From NCBI GenBank assembly GCA_035048495.1, contig CM068540.1, positions 8,292,829-8,356,828 of the forward strand: a stretch of 64,000 bases of DNA. The letters are read 5' to 3'. The DNA comes from Euptelea pleiosperma. Lineage: Eukaryota > Streptophyta > Magnoliopsida > Ranunculales > Eupteleaceae. Shown one piece after another: positions 11,441 to 22,795 of this stretch. The notes beneath the pieces were generated by a model that was not told the DNA's origin, ran no database searches, and was given only the letters and a program-made list of their open reading frames with translations. A program made the position numbers and the translations under genes. Positions within the stretch are counted from its first letter, which is position 1, and each line of letters opens with the position of its first letter.

Positions 11441-11575
11441 ATGCTTATCTATTCAATTCATCATCTTTTATGTTTATTCAATTTTATCTTTAACAATATT
11501 CATAATGCTTATCTATCCAACTCATCATCTTTTATGTTTATCCAATTTTACCTTATATAATATTTCTAATGCTCA
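11441..11575 (+). repeat. 64-bp tandem duplication (about 2.1 copies)
   Basis: The unit beginning atgcttatctattcaa starts at 11441 and 11505, and a partial third starts at 11569. A few mismatches separate the copies. Confidence 0.8.
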
Positions 11576-13550
11576 ATCATCTAAATCAACTTTCTTATTT
11601 ATCATATTTTATCGACATAATTTTTGTCTATTCTTCTCACCCAACCCTCTACTAATTATTAAATTTTTTAAATTTCTAAATCTTTATCAATTCAAAAAAT
11701 CCTTAAGATATTCATGTAGGACAAATATATTTTCATCCTTTTACTTTCTAAATGATCAAATTATATAACTTTTTATTCATAAACTACTCTAAAACTTTAT
11801 CTTTCACCTATAAATATAAACTTCTTACAAATATTAAAATTGTCTCTTTCAAGCTTTTCCCTTAATTAGCTCTTACAAAATAATTTATCAACCACCTAAA
11901 ATCTCCTAGAATATCAAAAAAATCTTTGAAAATTTTAACATTTCAAAATAAAAATATGTAAAATCACATTTTAAATTTTCTTCTTTATTTTATTTTTATT
12001 TTGCTTATTTAACTTCAATTATATACTTTTTTATTCTATTTTTTGTCTATTTTCTTGAGCCTCTTTTATTTTGTAAAATGATAGTTCTTTATTTTTGAAT
12101 TTTCAATCAATAAAAATAGATTTTACTTTATCTTCTCTTATTTATTTGACTATTTTGTTTTATTTTTATTTAATTTATCATGTGTTGCATATAACATATT
12201 TATTATTTTTTTTCATTTTAGTAATCAAAGTTAACAACTAAATATAGAAACAAAGTTTATAACTAGCACATCTCATACTACAGATATGGGAGCAAAGCCT
12301 ATGACATACAAATCTCAAGCTAATAAAATATTAGACTGTATGATATTAGCTAAAAGTGATGGCCTTCTTAAAATTGGCCCAAATAATGGTTATTAATAAC
12401 TTAATATACTCATATACATACATATATTGTTTGAATAGTCAACATTAATCTTTGAATTAATAATATATTGTATAACTAGCTTGCAAATTGATAAAAAATT
12501 TTAAGTTTTCATAGCATTGACCAATGTTCAAAACAAAGAATGAAATGAAGCAAATATTACCCAAGATCCACTCTAATTCGAACTAATATTTTGTAGGTTT
12601 TGATCCTTAAAACAAGGCTTGAATAAAAATGATACGAATATAAATTAATATCTGTAGTTATTTTCGAAATCAAATCTAATTTTTAGAAATTTAGATCGAG
12701 TCTGATATAATCTTATCCTTAAAAAATATAGTTTTAACTTCGAATCAACTTATTCTTTGAGTTTCTATTACATTGAATTCAGCATACATATATCATGTTT
12801 ATACTTTTATTTAATGATTTTGTATTTTGTTAAAATTTTACTTTCAGCATAGGATGTAATAAACAATAGTTTAGTAGAATTGTTAATCATTGCTGGTGAC
12901 ACTGATATATTTTTGCTCGTTCGTCATTTTTATTAGATTGATAAAAATTAAGGTACTTTATGTTGTCTTTATTAAATTATGTACTTTTTAACTCATTATT
13001 CAGTTCTATATTTTTAACTAGTCAATTTGGATTTATTTATTTTAAGTTTAAAGACTTAATTAGATCTTCAATTTTGTGTCTAACAAATAATATTTTTAAA
13101 ATTTTTAATAAAATATTTTATTTAAAAAAAATTGTGTCGATCCAAATAAGAGCTAAACTTTTACTTTGAATTTTTTATTCTAATCATTTTATGTTACAAT
13201 ATTAAAATGTAAGTTAAAAAATTAAGTAGTGAAATCAAACTTATTTAAGCATTTCTAAATATCATTCAGAGCAATTAATAAAAAATTTTAAGGTGGTTTT
13301 GAATTAAGGCCTTTATGTAATTTTGATCTTCTACTTTTATAAAGTTTTGATATTATTATTTTGATAACTATGTTTTTAAATGGCTCATTAGTGATATTTT
13401 AACCTATTGACTTATTTTGTTATTTGATCTTTACTATTTGGACATTTTTGTCATTTTGTACATAATTGTAGTTTTTTTCATTTTTATCAAAATAAATATA
13501 AAAAATATTATTTAGTAAAATTAAATTTTAATAAAAATAAAATTTATTTA

Positions 13551-13779
13551 TATTTATGACTTAGCGATAAATGAAATCAAGGTTGAGAATCACATAAGCT
13601 TTCTATTTTAATAGTCATTATGTTTGATTTAGTAAAATTAAATATTAATAAAAAATGAAGTTTATTTCAAAGATAAGTTTTCTATTAACTATAAATTTTA
13701 TATTTATGACTTAATGGTAGATGAATATCAATGTTGAGAATCAAATGAGCATTCTATTTTGATAGTTATTATGTTCGAT
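13551..13779 (+). repeat. Diverged tandem duplication, period ~149 bp
   Basis: Atttatgacttagcgataaa with gttgagaatcacataagc recurs about 149 bases later as atttatgacttaatggtaga with gttgagaatcaaatgagc, with the intervening AT-rich sequence also similar. Confidence 0.65.
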
Positions 13780-15360
13780 TGTGATAGACCGTCCCATTTG
13801 TTTGTCCCATCCAGAATAATTATTTAATAATTTAGGTAATAAGATAGTAAGTGTGATAGAGCAAGTAAAATTAATAGACGAATGTTGTATTATTAGATTT
13901 TAATTAGTGTGTATTGAACTATATTGAATAGTAAATGAAAGTGCATTATTATAAGAATAACATAGAGCCCTTGATATTTATGACAATAGTTATTGGTGTG
14001 ATGAAAAAAATTATTTAAAATTGCGTAAATATGTCATGAGTAGTTAAAATTTATGTAATATTTATGTTTGTAATAATATAGAGTATGTAAGATGTGTAAG
14101 TTTAATGGTAAGTTAAAAAGAAAAAATAAGATGAGATTATTAAAGGGATTGGTGTTGAGAGAATTTAGTGTTAAATTGGAATAAGTTATAAAAATATTTA
14201 TGATCATAATGTAGTATTTTTATGTGTGAAAAATATGATTAAATAATAATAGAAAATCAAGTATTGGTTAGTTGTGAAAGTTAATTATTTAAATATTATT
14301 GTTATTATTATTTTATTTGTTATATTTTATAACATACATCAATTTTCGACCCTAACATCGATATTAATTTATAAAAAAAATTACTAGGACCATGAGATCT
14401 GTATCACAAAGTGTGACAATTTCTCAAGCTTTTTCATTAGACCACCCTTCCGCCTAGAATATGTGACCTGACGTTAACTAGCTGTTAGACTAAAAAATCG
14501 ATACACTAAAAATTAATTTTTTCTTATTTAAAACGTAAAATAGCAAGTCTGTAACACATGGGTTCAGTCCATGTTTTATGGTGAAAAATAGTGGTGTTTG
14601 AGACAACAATGTGGGTGAACTATGGGCTGTAAGCTGCGTGGTTATAGATTGTTCCGAGGGTAGACTTTAAGTTAGTTTTTGTTGGTGATGGTGTGGGTGT
14701 GTGCTAGAAAGGATGCAAGAAGGGTGGAGCGCATACCCTATTTTATGTATATTTTTATGAGTTTTTGGGTGCTAAATAGGTCGGTTTAAGGAAGTGGTTT
14801 GGGTAGTAGTTCAGTCTCTATTTTTTGTGAATTTTCAAACCTATTTTGGTTCTAAATTTTGAGCTATAATGGGTCTAGTGTACCAGATTTTGGACACACT
14901 TTGGGGCTGACTTTGTTGTCCAACAAGAACTATAATTTTGTTTGAAAATATATATGCTTTATACTAAACAATAAGTCAATTTGGTTAAAACAAGTGTAAA
15001 TGGGTAATGTAACATGTGATATATTTTGTGTTAAATTAAGATTGTAATTAAGTGTAATTTTAGATCTATTTTTAGTATTCACAATCATTTTTTTCTCTTT
15101 AGACAAGTTCTCTATTTCAATTGGAACAACATCCAACTGCGAGACATTCTTTCTGGCAATTCAAAGTATTAAATTTTGAAGGACCATCAACATTCAAAAC
15201 AGAAAATTTATTTTGTGTAATTATCAAGTAAGTATTTTTTTTTAAAGTCAATTTTCTTATCAATTTTTAAAAATGATGACTTTATCAGTTTAATTAATAC
15301 ATTTATAATTTTTTTTAATGTTGAGGCATAATTAAAGTTATGTCAAAATTATATTAAGAG

Positions 15361-16330
15361 AAACTTGTTCATGGAGGTATTGGAGATCCAAATAATAAAA
15401 TATTTGTTAATGATTTATATGAGACTCCAGTACTTAAAAACAAGAGTAAAGGTATGTATTTTAATTATATTTAATTTTTTTTACTTTTTATTATTTATTT
15501 TAATTAATATAATATTTGTGATTAATTATTGTAGGAGAAAAAGGTTATTTCAATATTGACTTTAATGGTTTAAAGGAATTGATAATGAAAATATAAAAAT
15601 TGTATTTAATATCGGAGATACCCGATGACTTAAAATATTTTATTGAATACAAAAAAGTAAGAACTTTTGTGCTATTAACTTTTTCTTTTTTTTTATTAAT
15701 TTAAAATTTTTTAAGTATTTATAAAAATAATCTTGGATGCACTTTAGATTTATTAGATTTATTTTTTCTTTTCTTTTCTATTAACATTTCTTACCATTAA
15801 TTGATGTAATATTATATTTCTAGTTTTTCTAATAGGGATAGAAAGATGATTGAGAATCATCCTGCATTGTGGTCTCTAAGAAAATGAAAAAAATTCATTG
15901 ATGATATTTTTTTTAGACATCGAATGATCATATTAATCTTTTTTTGGACAATGATAATTTCAATCATTACCTCGTAGTACCTCAGAGTCACTACTTATGG
16001 AAAAGAAGTATCGACTTATAAAGATGTTCAAGAAAATAACAAAAAAAAATCGAAGTATAATTTTTACATGGCTGATGAGATTCGATTTGTTCAAAACTGT
16101 TACGTGCATGGACAATATGATATTTTATCGATACGTCTTAAATGATTTTTTTTTAATATTTTAATATTAAAAATTTTAATTTTTAATTTATTTAGTGTTA
16201 ATTTTTATTATTAATGTATTATGTAGGACAATGACATCAAAAAACTAGATCATTTGATATATGAGGTTTATCCTTCGACTCTTCAAGAAATATATGATAG
16301 ATTGATAAAGGTTCGATCATCCTATATGCC
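15361..16330 (+). pseudogene. Possible relic of an unidentified multi-exon coding region
   Basis: Short stretches here read as non-repetitive protein with good residue variety: around 15366-15455 (HGGIGDPNNKIFVNDLYETP) ending near a GT, and around 15535-15570 after an AG (GEKGYFNIDFNGLKEL). Further stretches lie around 15985-16140 (KSKYNFYMADEIRFVQN) and 16228-16310 (DIKKLDHLIYEVYPSTLQEI). They are separated by AT-rich DNA and stop codons, as in a decayed gene with introns or an old transposase. I do not recognise the family, and the exon limits are guesses. Confidence 0.3.
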
Positions 16331-16551
16331 GATAATTTAAGGTATTGAAATGGAATGCACATATTAGATTTGTAATTCTTATCTAACTTGTATTAACCAC
16401 CATAATAGACTCTTACTATTCTATAATTGTTTATAGACATTCGAGATCATTAGTAATCTTGAAGATATGTTGCTCTTGTATGTGCATCTTACAATCAAAT
16501 GATGTATGCTTTATATTTTGATATCACAATTTGTTATATTGCTTTTATGTT

Positions 16552-16692
16552 GCATTTGGCATCGCGGTTTGACTGCAAAAAATAAGTTTATTGTAGTTTT
16601 GACCACTATTTTTAGTTGGGCTACATTTAGTTAAAAAAAGCAACTTTTTCAAACAACAAAAAATTGGAAAACCGCTATTAGTAAACCGTCAT
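16552..16692. mobile_element. Fragment of a MITE-like element
   Basis: The stretch begins tttggcatcgcggtttgac, has inverse AT-rich middle words (caactttttcaaacaac) and ends near aaaccgctattagtaaaccg. The mirrored terminus gccaaa is absent, so I regard it as truncated. Low certainty. Confidence 0.3.
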
Positions 16693-18040
16693 CTCTTACT
16701 TGCTTTAAACGATTTCGTTTACCCTCTTGAGAAATTTTGGGTTAGGTTTTTCGTTTTCCTACTATAAAGAACAAATCCCACTCTCTCCTCTCCCAAGTTC
16801 TTCATTTTTTGTTTCTTTTTTATTTCTTTCATTTGCAAAATCAAAAACCCCAACTGGGTATGCTTAATTTTTGAAATTTTGAGAGATTAGGGAGAAAATC
16901 TCAAGAGAGGTGTGCTCAATTTTGAAAGTTAGAGAGAATTTTTATTTGGATTTTTGGAATTATGAGACATTATAAAAATGAATTCCTAAGTAGGTCTTGT
17001 TGAATTTTGAGAGATTAGAGGGAAGTCATGTCTGGGCTTGAATGATTTTGTTCAATTCAAAGAAGAAAGGAAAAATCTCAACTAGGTTTTCTTGAAATTT
17101 GGAATTTTAAGAGTTTAAAGATAAAAGATTTAACAATTGATTCATCAAGTGGTCATAATGGTTCTTGGGAACACTGAATACGATGCATCATAACTGCTTA
17201 AAAATAATATTTGGTGTTTTGGAGTGTTGCTGCTCATCAAATAGGTTTAGCGAGACCTTCAGATGAAAATCTAAGGCCCTGCACCTAACTTGATCAGCCC
17301 ACATAACCCAACATTGTTTAGAAGAGTCACAGTGGAGAAGTACTTCAAGGAATTATTTGCTCGAAAACTTGATGGCAAGTCATATCTAGACTCCATGATG
17401 ATAGAAAATTAGGAAGGCAACACCATTTGAGCTTTGCTGTAGTGATGCAGATCTAAACAGTAGCTGATAAACTATATGTTGTATAATTCACATATTTATC
17501 GTGTTGTACTTTTTCATAATTAATTGCAGTTGGTGCATACTCACATTTTTTTACCTATAAACGTGCATGCCGGTGTGTACCAACCCGCTGACTAACTATG
17601 GGGACGCTTGGATGTACCAGAGGATGCACTTTGCATTATTTTTCAATTTGCACCAATTGTGTTGTTGCTTCTGTATGGGTCTGCGTCTTGTAATTTAAAT
17701 CAATACTCCTCAAAAAACCTCAAATTTTGTTGGAGCCAACTTCTCAAAGGAAAACTGGTCCAGCACGTTTGGTGGGAATTTTTTTTGATGCAGAGGTTTC
17801 TCAATGCAGTCGATGAGTAGCCCTATGTAGTGCATTTTTTTGTGCCACTGACTACATGATACTGAGCCCAACACTTGGTGAATGTACAAACAAAAAATTG
17901 GACTTTCTTAACCTAAGGAAATTCTGTTGCAAAGGGACACAATGGGTGTAGTAAACAAGTGCCATGTATTCGGTTAACCCAACCTCATTTTTTTCAAAAC
18001 ACTTTTTGTTCTGCAATAATTAAATTCCCTCTTCCCCCTT
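16693..18040. other. Intergenic; possible weak coding relics
   Basis: Sequence around 17325-17400 (gtggagaagtacttcaagga) and 17590-17790 has balanced composition and short protein-like reads, but stops break every frame and I recognise no family. The 17608-17820 open frame is not supported by any start context or domain. Confidence 0.3.
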
Positions 18041-18069
18041 CTTTCTCTCTCTCTCTCCCTTTCTCACTC
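18041..18069 (+). repeat. CT-rich microsatellite
   Basis: An interrupted (CT)n run, ctttctctctctctctccct, followed by ttctcactct. Confidence 0.8.
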
Positions 18070-18179
18070 TATGGATAGATGAAAATCCAAATGGGTCTCT
18101 CTCTCTGTGGACAAATGAAAATCCAAATGGGTCTTTTTGTGTTTTCTGGCCAAGCTTGACAAGATTGGTAGTGATAGAA

Positions 18180-20302
18180 GTTACTTTGGGTTATAGTTTG
18201 GTTGGCCCCTTCAATACTCGGGTTGGGCTCAGGCCTAGATTTTAACAATCCGATCAAATAGGGTTGTGCTAGGGTTAAGGCTTCAACCCAACCTGAGCCC
18301 GATACACACACACATTATCAAAGACATGTTTGGGACGAATCTATGAAAGCGACCAACTACAAGAGTGCATCACAACACCAATGGCTTGACTTCAATTCTA
18401 TATGAGAAGATGAGCAATTGAAAAGCTCATTGTTATATTACTGATAATGGAGGTAGTTTTTATTTACAGGAAGTGAAATGAAGCTATTACTTAATGGCTA
18501 GCATAACTGTCATTGTATTGACTAATAAACAATTTTCATAAGAAAAAATTTAATAACTTTCCAACCAATTAAAAAAAATTAAGAAATTGACCAATCTGAT
18601 CGGCTTGGGCTTGGCTTGCAAAATTTAAGCCTTAACCTTGGGTTGGGTTGGGCCTGAGTTTATAGCCTTGAAGATCAGGTTGGGCTAGGGTTGACCCCCC
18701 AATCCGACCCAACCCGCCCGAGTTGTAGCCCTAATTATCATAGTTAAGGCTAAATTTTCTGAATCTAGGGAGGCATCTCTAATTTGCCTCATTAAGAAAG
18801 GATGAAAGTAAAAAAAAAACCTACTTTTTTTCTTATTACTTTTACCTTTTTGAGAGAGCCTCTTCGTGAGAACAAAACAGGCCAAAAGATTGAATCACTC
18901 TCTAGTTTATTAATAGAAAATCTCTCTTTTGTAAAGAAAATTAACCTCTCCTTGATCCAGTGATGGAGTCAGGATTTTGTTCACAGAGGGTAAAATCGCA
19001 AAAAAGCAAAAACCAGAGGTGGGGGGAAACCGGAAAAGGGCAGTTTAGCAAGTCTTTTTAAAGATTTTTCAAAGTTGAGGGGGAGCAACCCCCATTTCCT
19101 GGCTCTTCCACTGCCTTGATCCTAATAAGAAGTGGGAGTTTGGCTAATAGCTACAAAATAATGTTCTTATGTTTGTCTAATGCAAAGATTCTTTTTTTTT
19201 TTCTTAAAAGGTACAACTTTAGGTTCTTGAAAGGTTTCTTTTCCTCAAATAGTCACACTGAAGAAGATTATGAGGAAAACAGGGAAAACTCTTCTAAAGA
19301 GATAAGACATCTCTGGTAAGGTTTGAGAAGAGAGAGGAAACAAAGGAAAAAAAATAAGCTAATCATAGTGTCAACGAAGAAGTATTACACTTGAATACGA
19401 CTGCGTAGTTGATTGCCAAATAAGATTGGACGCAAAATAGGAAAAACCTTTCTAGTGAGATAAAGACGTAGAAAGGGAAAGTAGGAAACAACCAGATAAA
19501 GGAAACGTCTCTAGAGAGAAGTATTGCAAGAAAAAAAAAAGCTTGAACCAAAAAGGCAAAAACTACTTGTCGCGCATATTCTTAGCCTCCTCTCCACGTG
19601 TTGATAAATGATTGGGGGTTCAAGAGATGCCTCGACTTCCAAAGGGGGGTGAGGAAACGTTTTTCGATTAACCATTCAAGATTAGGTTTTGGTTGAATTG
19701 ATATATATAAACCTAGTTTTGAATCATTCAAGCTGCCCTTAACCCCAATATTAGTTCAATTGCCTTCCAATCCAAGCTTGGTTTGCACTCGTAAGGGGGT
19801 GTTTGGATGTAGGGATTGCTTTGCACTGGATAGACTAAATAAAAGCATGATAGTTGATTTATTATTTCGCTTGCAAGGACAACATGATGTTGTGTCCATC
19901 AAGCAGGCATTATCCCTGAATTTGGACATACATGAGGATGAATGTATTCTTTTAAAAACTATTTCCTCCTTATCCTTGGATAAGTAATAATTATATCTGC
20001 ATCCAAACACACCTATATATAGAGTCATGAATTAGGAATGAGATCATTTTCGAGTCCACACCTGAATAGACCATGCTTGACTTGTACTAATAAAAGAAAA
20101 TCATGTCAAAGGGAAAAGTTTAAGGTAGCTCAAGACCCACCAGATTAGATAGTCACAAAGGCTCCAATGTCGCGGATCCCACAATCCAGTGTTGGGCCCA
20201 TATTGCAAAATCTGTATCAGCTTAATCTACAGTGTCTTGGAACTTCTAGTTTAAGATACTGTATCTAGCTACGGGCTTGGGCCCAGACTGAATTTCCATA
20301 AG
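18180..20302. repeat. Duplicated block X, copy 1
   Basis: Matches 22796-25092 (copy 2) over its whole length. Shared landmarks are the ttggccccttcaatactcg region, the ggttgggctagggttgaccc region, the gaagaagtattacacttgaa region and the 218-bp MITE at 19796. Copy 2 has about 190 extra bases near 23025-23220. No gene is supported. The block lies directly upstream of gene block B, so X plus the gene block form the tandem unit. Its first part carries degenerate ttgggttggg words like those at 32260-32740. Confidence 0.85.
19796..20013. mobile_element. MITE with GGGGTGTTTGGATG ends (in block X copy 1)
   Basis: The left end ggggtgtttggatgtaggga is inverse to the right end ctgcatccaaacacacc. It is 218 bp, non-coding, and copied with the block at 24602-24814. 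A shorter relative lies at 32101-32230. The TIR type suggests a PIF/Harbinger (Tourist-like) or hAT MITE. I could not fix the target duplication. Confidence 0.6.
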
Positions 20303-20559
20303 TTGGGCTTCTAGAAAATGAAAAATGATATATATTGGGGATTGGGCCTTGGCCCAAATACTCTAGTTTACGATGGACCCTAGCCTGGATGAGTAGTGTG
20401 GCAGCCATAGATCACATAATGCACATGCATCCAGTTGGGCAATTATTAGGACTAAAGGAGAGAGTTCATGCAGTTGGGGTAGGGTGTAAATGGGCTCATT
20501 ATGGGCTTTATATCTGTTAAATTTGAAGAGGCCCAAGGCAGGCAATTAGCACAAAAGGG
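20303..20559. other. Spacer unique to copy 1 of the tandem unit
   Basis: Roughly 260-300 bases are missing at the matching point of copy 2 (25092/25093). It contains ggcccaaat and gggctca words and no supported gene. Confidence 0.5.
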
Positions 20560-20919
20560 GTGTTTGGCGACCTGGATGCCTAACACTTAAGTTGGGAGGG
20601 GGGAGTGTTTGGTGACCTGAATGCCTAACATTGAGGTTGGGTATTCAATTTCAATCCATACTTATCCACAAGAAGAAAAAAAATTTTAAAAAAATGATAG
20701 CCAAACAAATCTCAATGATTTCCCCACTAAAAACTGGATATTTAGAGGGAACCAATGATCCAAACAAACAAAAATCAGATCAAAAGTTTCAAAGAACAAA
20801 AGAATAATCTTAAAATTTACATATTTCTTCAATAATACAACAAATGAATTCTCTATCACTCACACACAAACAAACATCATTAATGAAATTTCAAAAAACT
20901 GCACAAAATACAACTAAGA

Positions 20920-21198
20920 TCAAGAATCATGGGCCGTAGAAGTGTCGTCGGTCGGCAAATTTGGACTCCTCGGTGAAGGCGAAGGCTCGGAACCATTAGG
21001 TAAGTCGGAAAACGCATTGAAAACTCGGCGAATAGTAAGGGAACGAGCGGATTTGAAACTAACTGATCTCATATTGATATTGTTGGAGAAGATGGTTGAA
21101 GAACTGGAGAGGATGAAGTAAACCAGAGCTTGAACAAGCAAGAACATCCCAACCTTCATCAACATGTCACCTAGGCTGCTTTCGAATTCGAACACCAT
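20920..21198 (-). CDS. Small single-pass membrane protein, copy B
   Basis: A 92-residue protein, about 90% identical by eye to copies A and C. It starts at MVFEF, with a hydrophobic helix at about residues 13-30 and a basic Arg/Ser segment. The Pro/Ser/Asp-rich tail reads SPRSPNLPTDDTSTAHDS, where copy A has SPRGPNLPTDDSCTADDS. Changes include I to M in the helix flank, S to T in the basic segment, and A where copy A has V in VFNVF. The codon reading frame is intact and the TATA box is retained, so this is probably a functional paralogue. I do not recognise the family, and membrane topology is inferred from the single helix only. Confidence 0.7.
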   Translation of the reverse strand: MVFEFESSLGDMLMKVGMFLLVQALVYFILSSSSTIFSNNINMRSVSFKSARSLTIRRVFNAFSDLPNGSEPSPSPRSPNLPTDDTSTAHDS

Positions 21199-21310
21199 TG
21201 TTATCGACGACGACGATCGACACGATCAATCAGTGATGGCTGCCTGAAAAGTTGCGGAGATGAAATAAGGTGAATTGGATATGTTTCAAGAAAGCTGAGG
21301 AGGGAGGGCT

Positions 21311-21319
21311 TCTTATAGA
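21311..21319 (-). promoter_or_regulatory. TATA box of small membrane-protein gene, copy B
   Basis: TCTATAAGA on the minus strand, about 115 bases upstream of the start codon, at the position equivalent to copies A and C. Confidence 0.6.
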
Positions 21320-21848
21320 GGGGTGCATGGTGTCTATGGAGCCGCCTATTTGACTTGCACGTTTTACTTTGAAGACGGTTGTGAGAAGGAGGCCTTTCTG
21401 CCTATCCAAGCAAAAGACTGGGGGTTTGGTCATGAGTCAAAGAAATAAAAAATAATGGACTACGCGCGTACATCATTGTTCTATCATTCTCAATAGTCCC
21501 TATCTTCCATGCTTGAATGTGACCCAGGTACCCATCGATCAGGACGTTCAATTAAGATGTGCTGCAGTCAGCCTTGAGAGGAAGTTATTCTCTTTAGGTC
21601 TAAGCCGTTGGATCTTCCTTCGTATGCACACCATTCAATTCTTGACTCCAAAAACCAACGGTTTGTATCTTAGGGAAGACATCCTCTTGAAGCGGACAAG
21701 AACATACTCTTTTTTCAATTAGTGGCGAGGGAAAAAGTGATGGAGTAAAACTTGCCAGATCACCGACAGCCAGGCAAACATCCATACGGCCACTTGTCTC
21801 TAAGAGTGTGCCACTTTATTTCTATTTTTTCCTATTTTTGCCCCTATG

Positions 21849-22010
21849 AGCTTTTGTTTTTTTTTATAATCCCCGCACATATTCCTGATGGGACTAGTCC
21901 TACGGTTGTGCACGCTTGCCCAAGCCTTCTCGTACACATTTAGTCTCGAACTCAAGATCTTGGGGAGAATACCCAAGTCGCTGCATCTTACCACTGAACC
22001 ACTCATGACC
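21849..22010 (-). mobile_element. tRNA-derived SINE, 162 bp, with 11-bp target duplication
   Basis: On the minus strand the element starts GGTCATGAGTGGTTCAGTGG, which contains an A-box-like TGGTTCAGTGG. About 45 bases later comes a B-box-like GAGTTCGAGAC. Together these form an internal pol III promoter. It ends in an A-rich tail (TTATAAAAAAAAACAAAAG). It is flanked by perfect 11-bp duplications of ttgcccctatg (21838-21848 and 22011-22021), as expected of LINE-driven retroposition. The complete TSD makes the edges exact. Confidence 0.85.
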
Positions 22011-22159
22011 TTGCCCCTATGTGTTTACCCTTATACCGTTATAACGGCCCCTTTTTAACCTTGCTTCTAAGTTTGTTGTAATTTTTTTTCTAGTCTGACC
22101 AAACAGGTGTGAAATAATGGACTTGGGTCTAAGTGGGTAGGCTGGTTCTTGGGCCAAAC

Positions 22160-22546
22160 CTATGTTCTAAAACTCGGAACTCGGACTCGGCTCGGAAGTC
22201 CGTTGGGCCGAGTCACCTCGATGACTCGGGAGTTGACTCGGCGAGTCATTAAATTGATTATTGTTTATTTAAATATATAAAAAATAAAATTTATTAAGAA
22301 AAACTTTGAAAATAGCAAACAAATACAAAAAAAACATTTAGAAAATCAGAAAAAAAATTTGAGTTTTGATTGGACTCGGCCTTTAAACGGTGACTCGGCT
22401 GAATTGTGAGTCAACTCGGACGATTTTCCGAGTCAACTCGCCGGACTATGCAAATCCAAGTTTGTATGCCGAGTCGACTCGAAATACGATCGAGTCGAGT
22501 TGACTCGGCCAAGTCCCGAGTCGACTCGGCGAGTTTTAAAACATAG
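22160..22546. mobile_element. hAT-like MITE composed of GACTCGG words, 387 bp
   Basis: The termini CTATGTT and AACATAG are perfect 7-bp inverse repeats, extended imperfectly by CTAAAACTCGG and CGAGTTTTAAAA. It is flanked by the 8-bp duplication ggccaaac (22152-22159 and 22547-22554), the hAT signature. Copy A of the gene block keeps the empty site (ttgggccaaacaagtgg, about 1575-1592). The interior has more than fifteen gactcgg/ccgagtc words in both orientations and no coding capacity. Confidence 0.85.
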
Positions 22547-22795
22547 GGCCAAACAAGTGGACTAAGCCCATATCCTGTTGGGTTATTTATGGTTGGGGTT
22601 GTTTATAGGTTTTCACTAAAACCAACAACAAGTTGAAATTGGTCCATATAATTTAGGCCTATTTGGATCGTCATTTTTAAACCTGGAAAAAGACTTTCAA
22701 AATGACAGATTGTTTTGATGGCAATTTTTTAAAAAGCATTTATTCCATAAAAATATTTTTTTTAAGCCAAAAAATATTTTTATAAAAAAATAGCT

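Larger units (their letters stand above)
10388..15360. other. Long AT-rich intergenic stretch without recognised genes
   Basis: About 5 kb of very AT-rich DNA. Open frames here (for example 11505-11768, 12960-13169 and 14930-15136) are low-complexity Phe/Leu/Ile/Lys strings expected by chance. The only structures I see are two short tandem duplications, listed separately. Confidence 0.5.
20560..22700. repeat. Gene-bearing duplicated block, copy B
   Basis: Matches copy A (1-1730) and copy C (25093-26170). Two mobile elements have entered this copy only, a SINE (21849-22010) and a hAT-like MITE (22160-22546). Copy A supplies the empty site of the MITE. Confidence 0.85.

Noticed and set aside
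17608..17820. 70-codon open frame starting MDVPEDALC
   Set aside because: Isolated, with no domain or conserved neighbour. A different frame reads equally well across part of the region.
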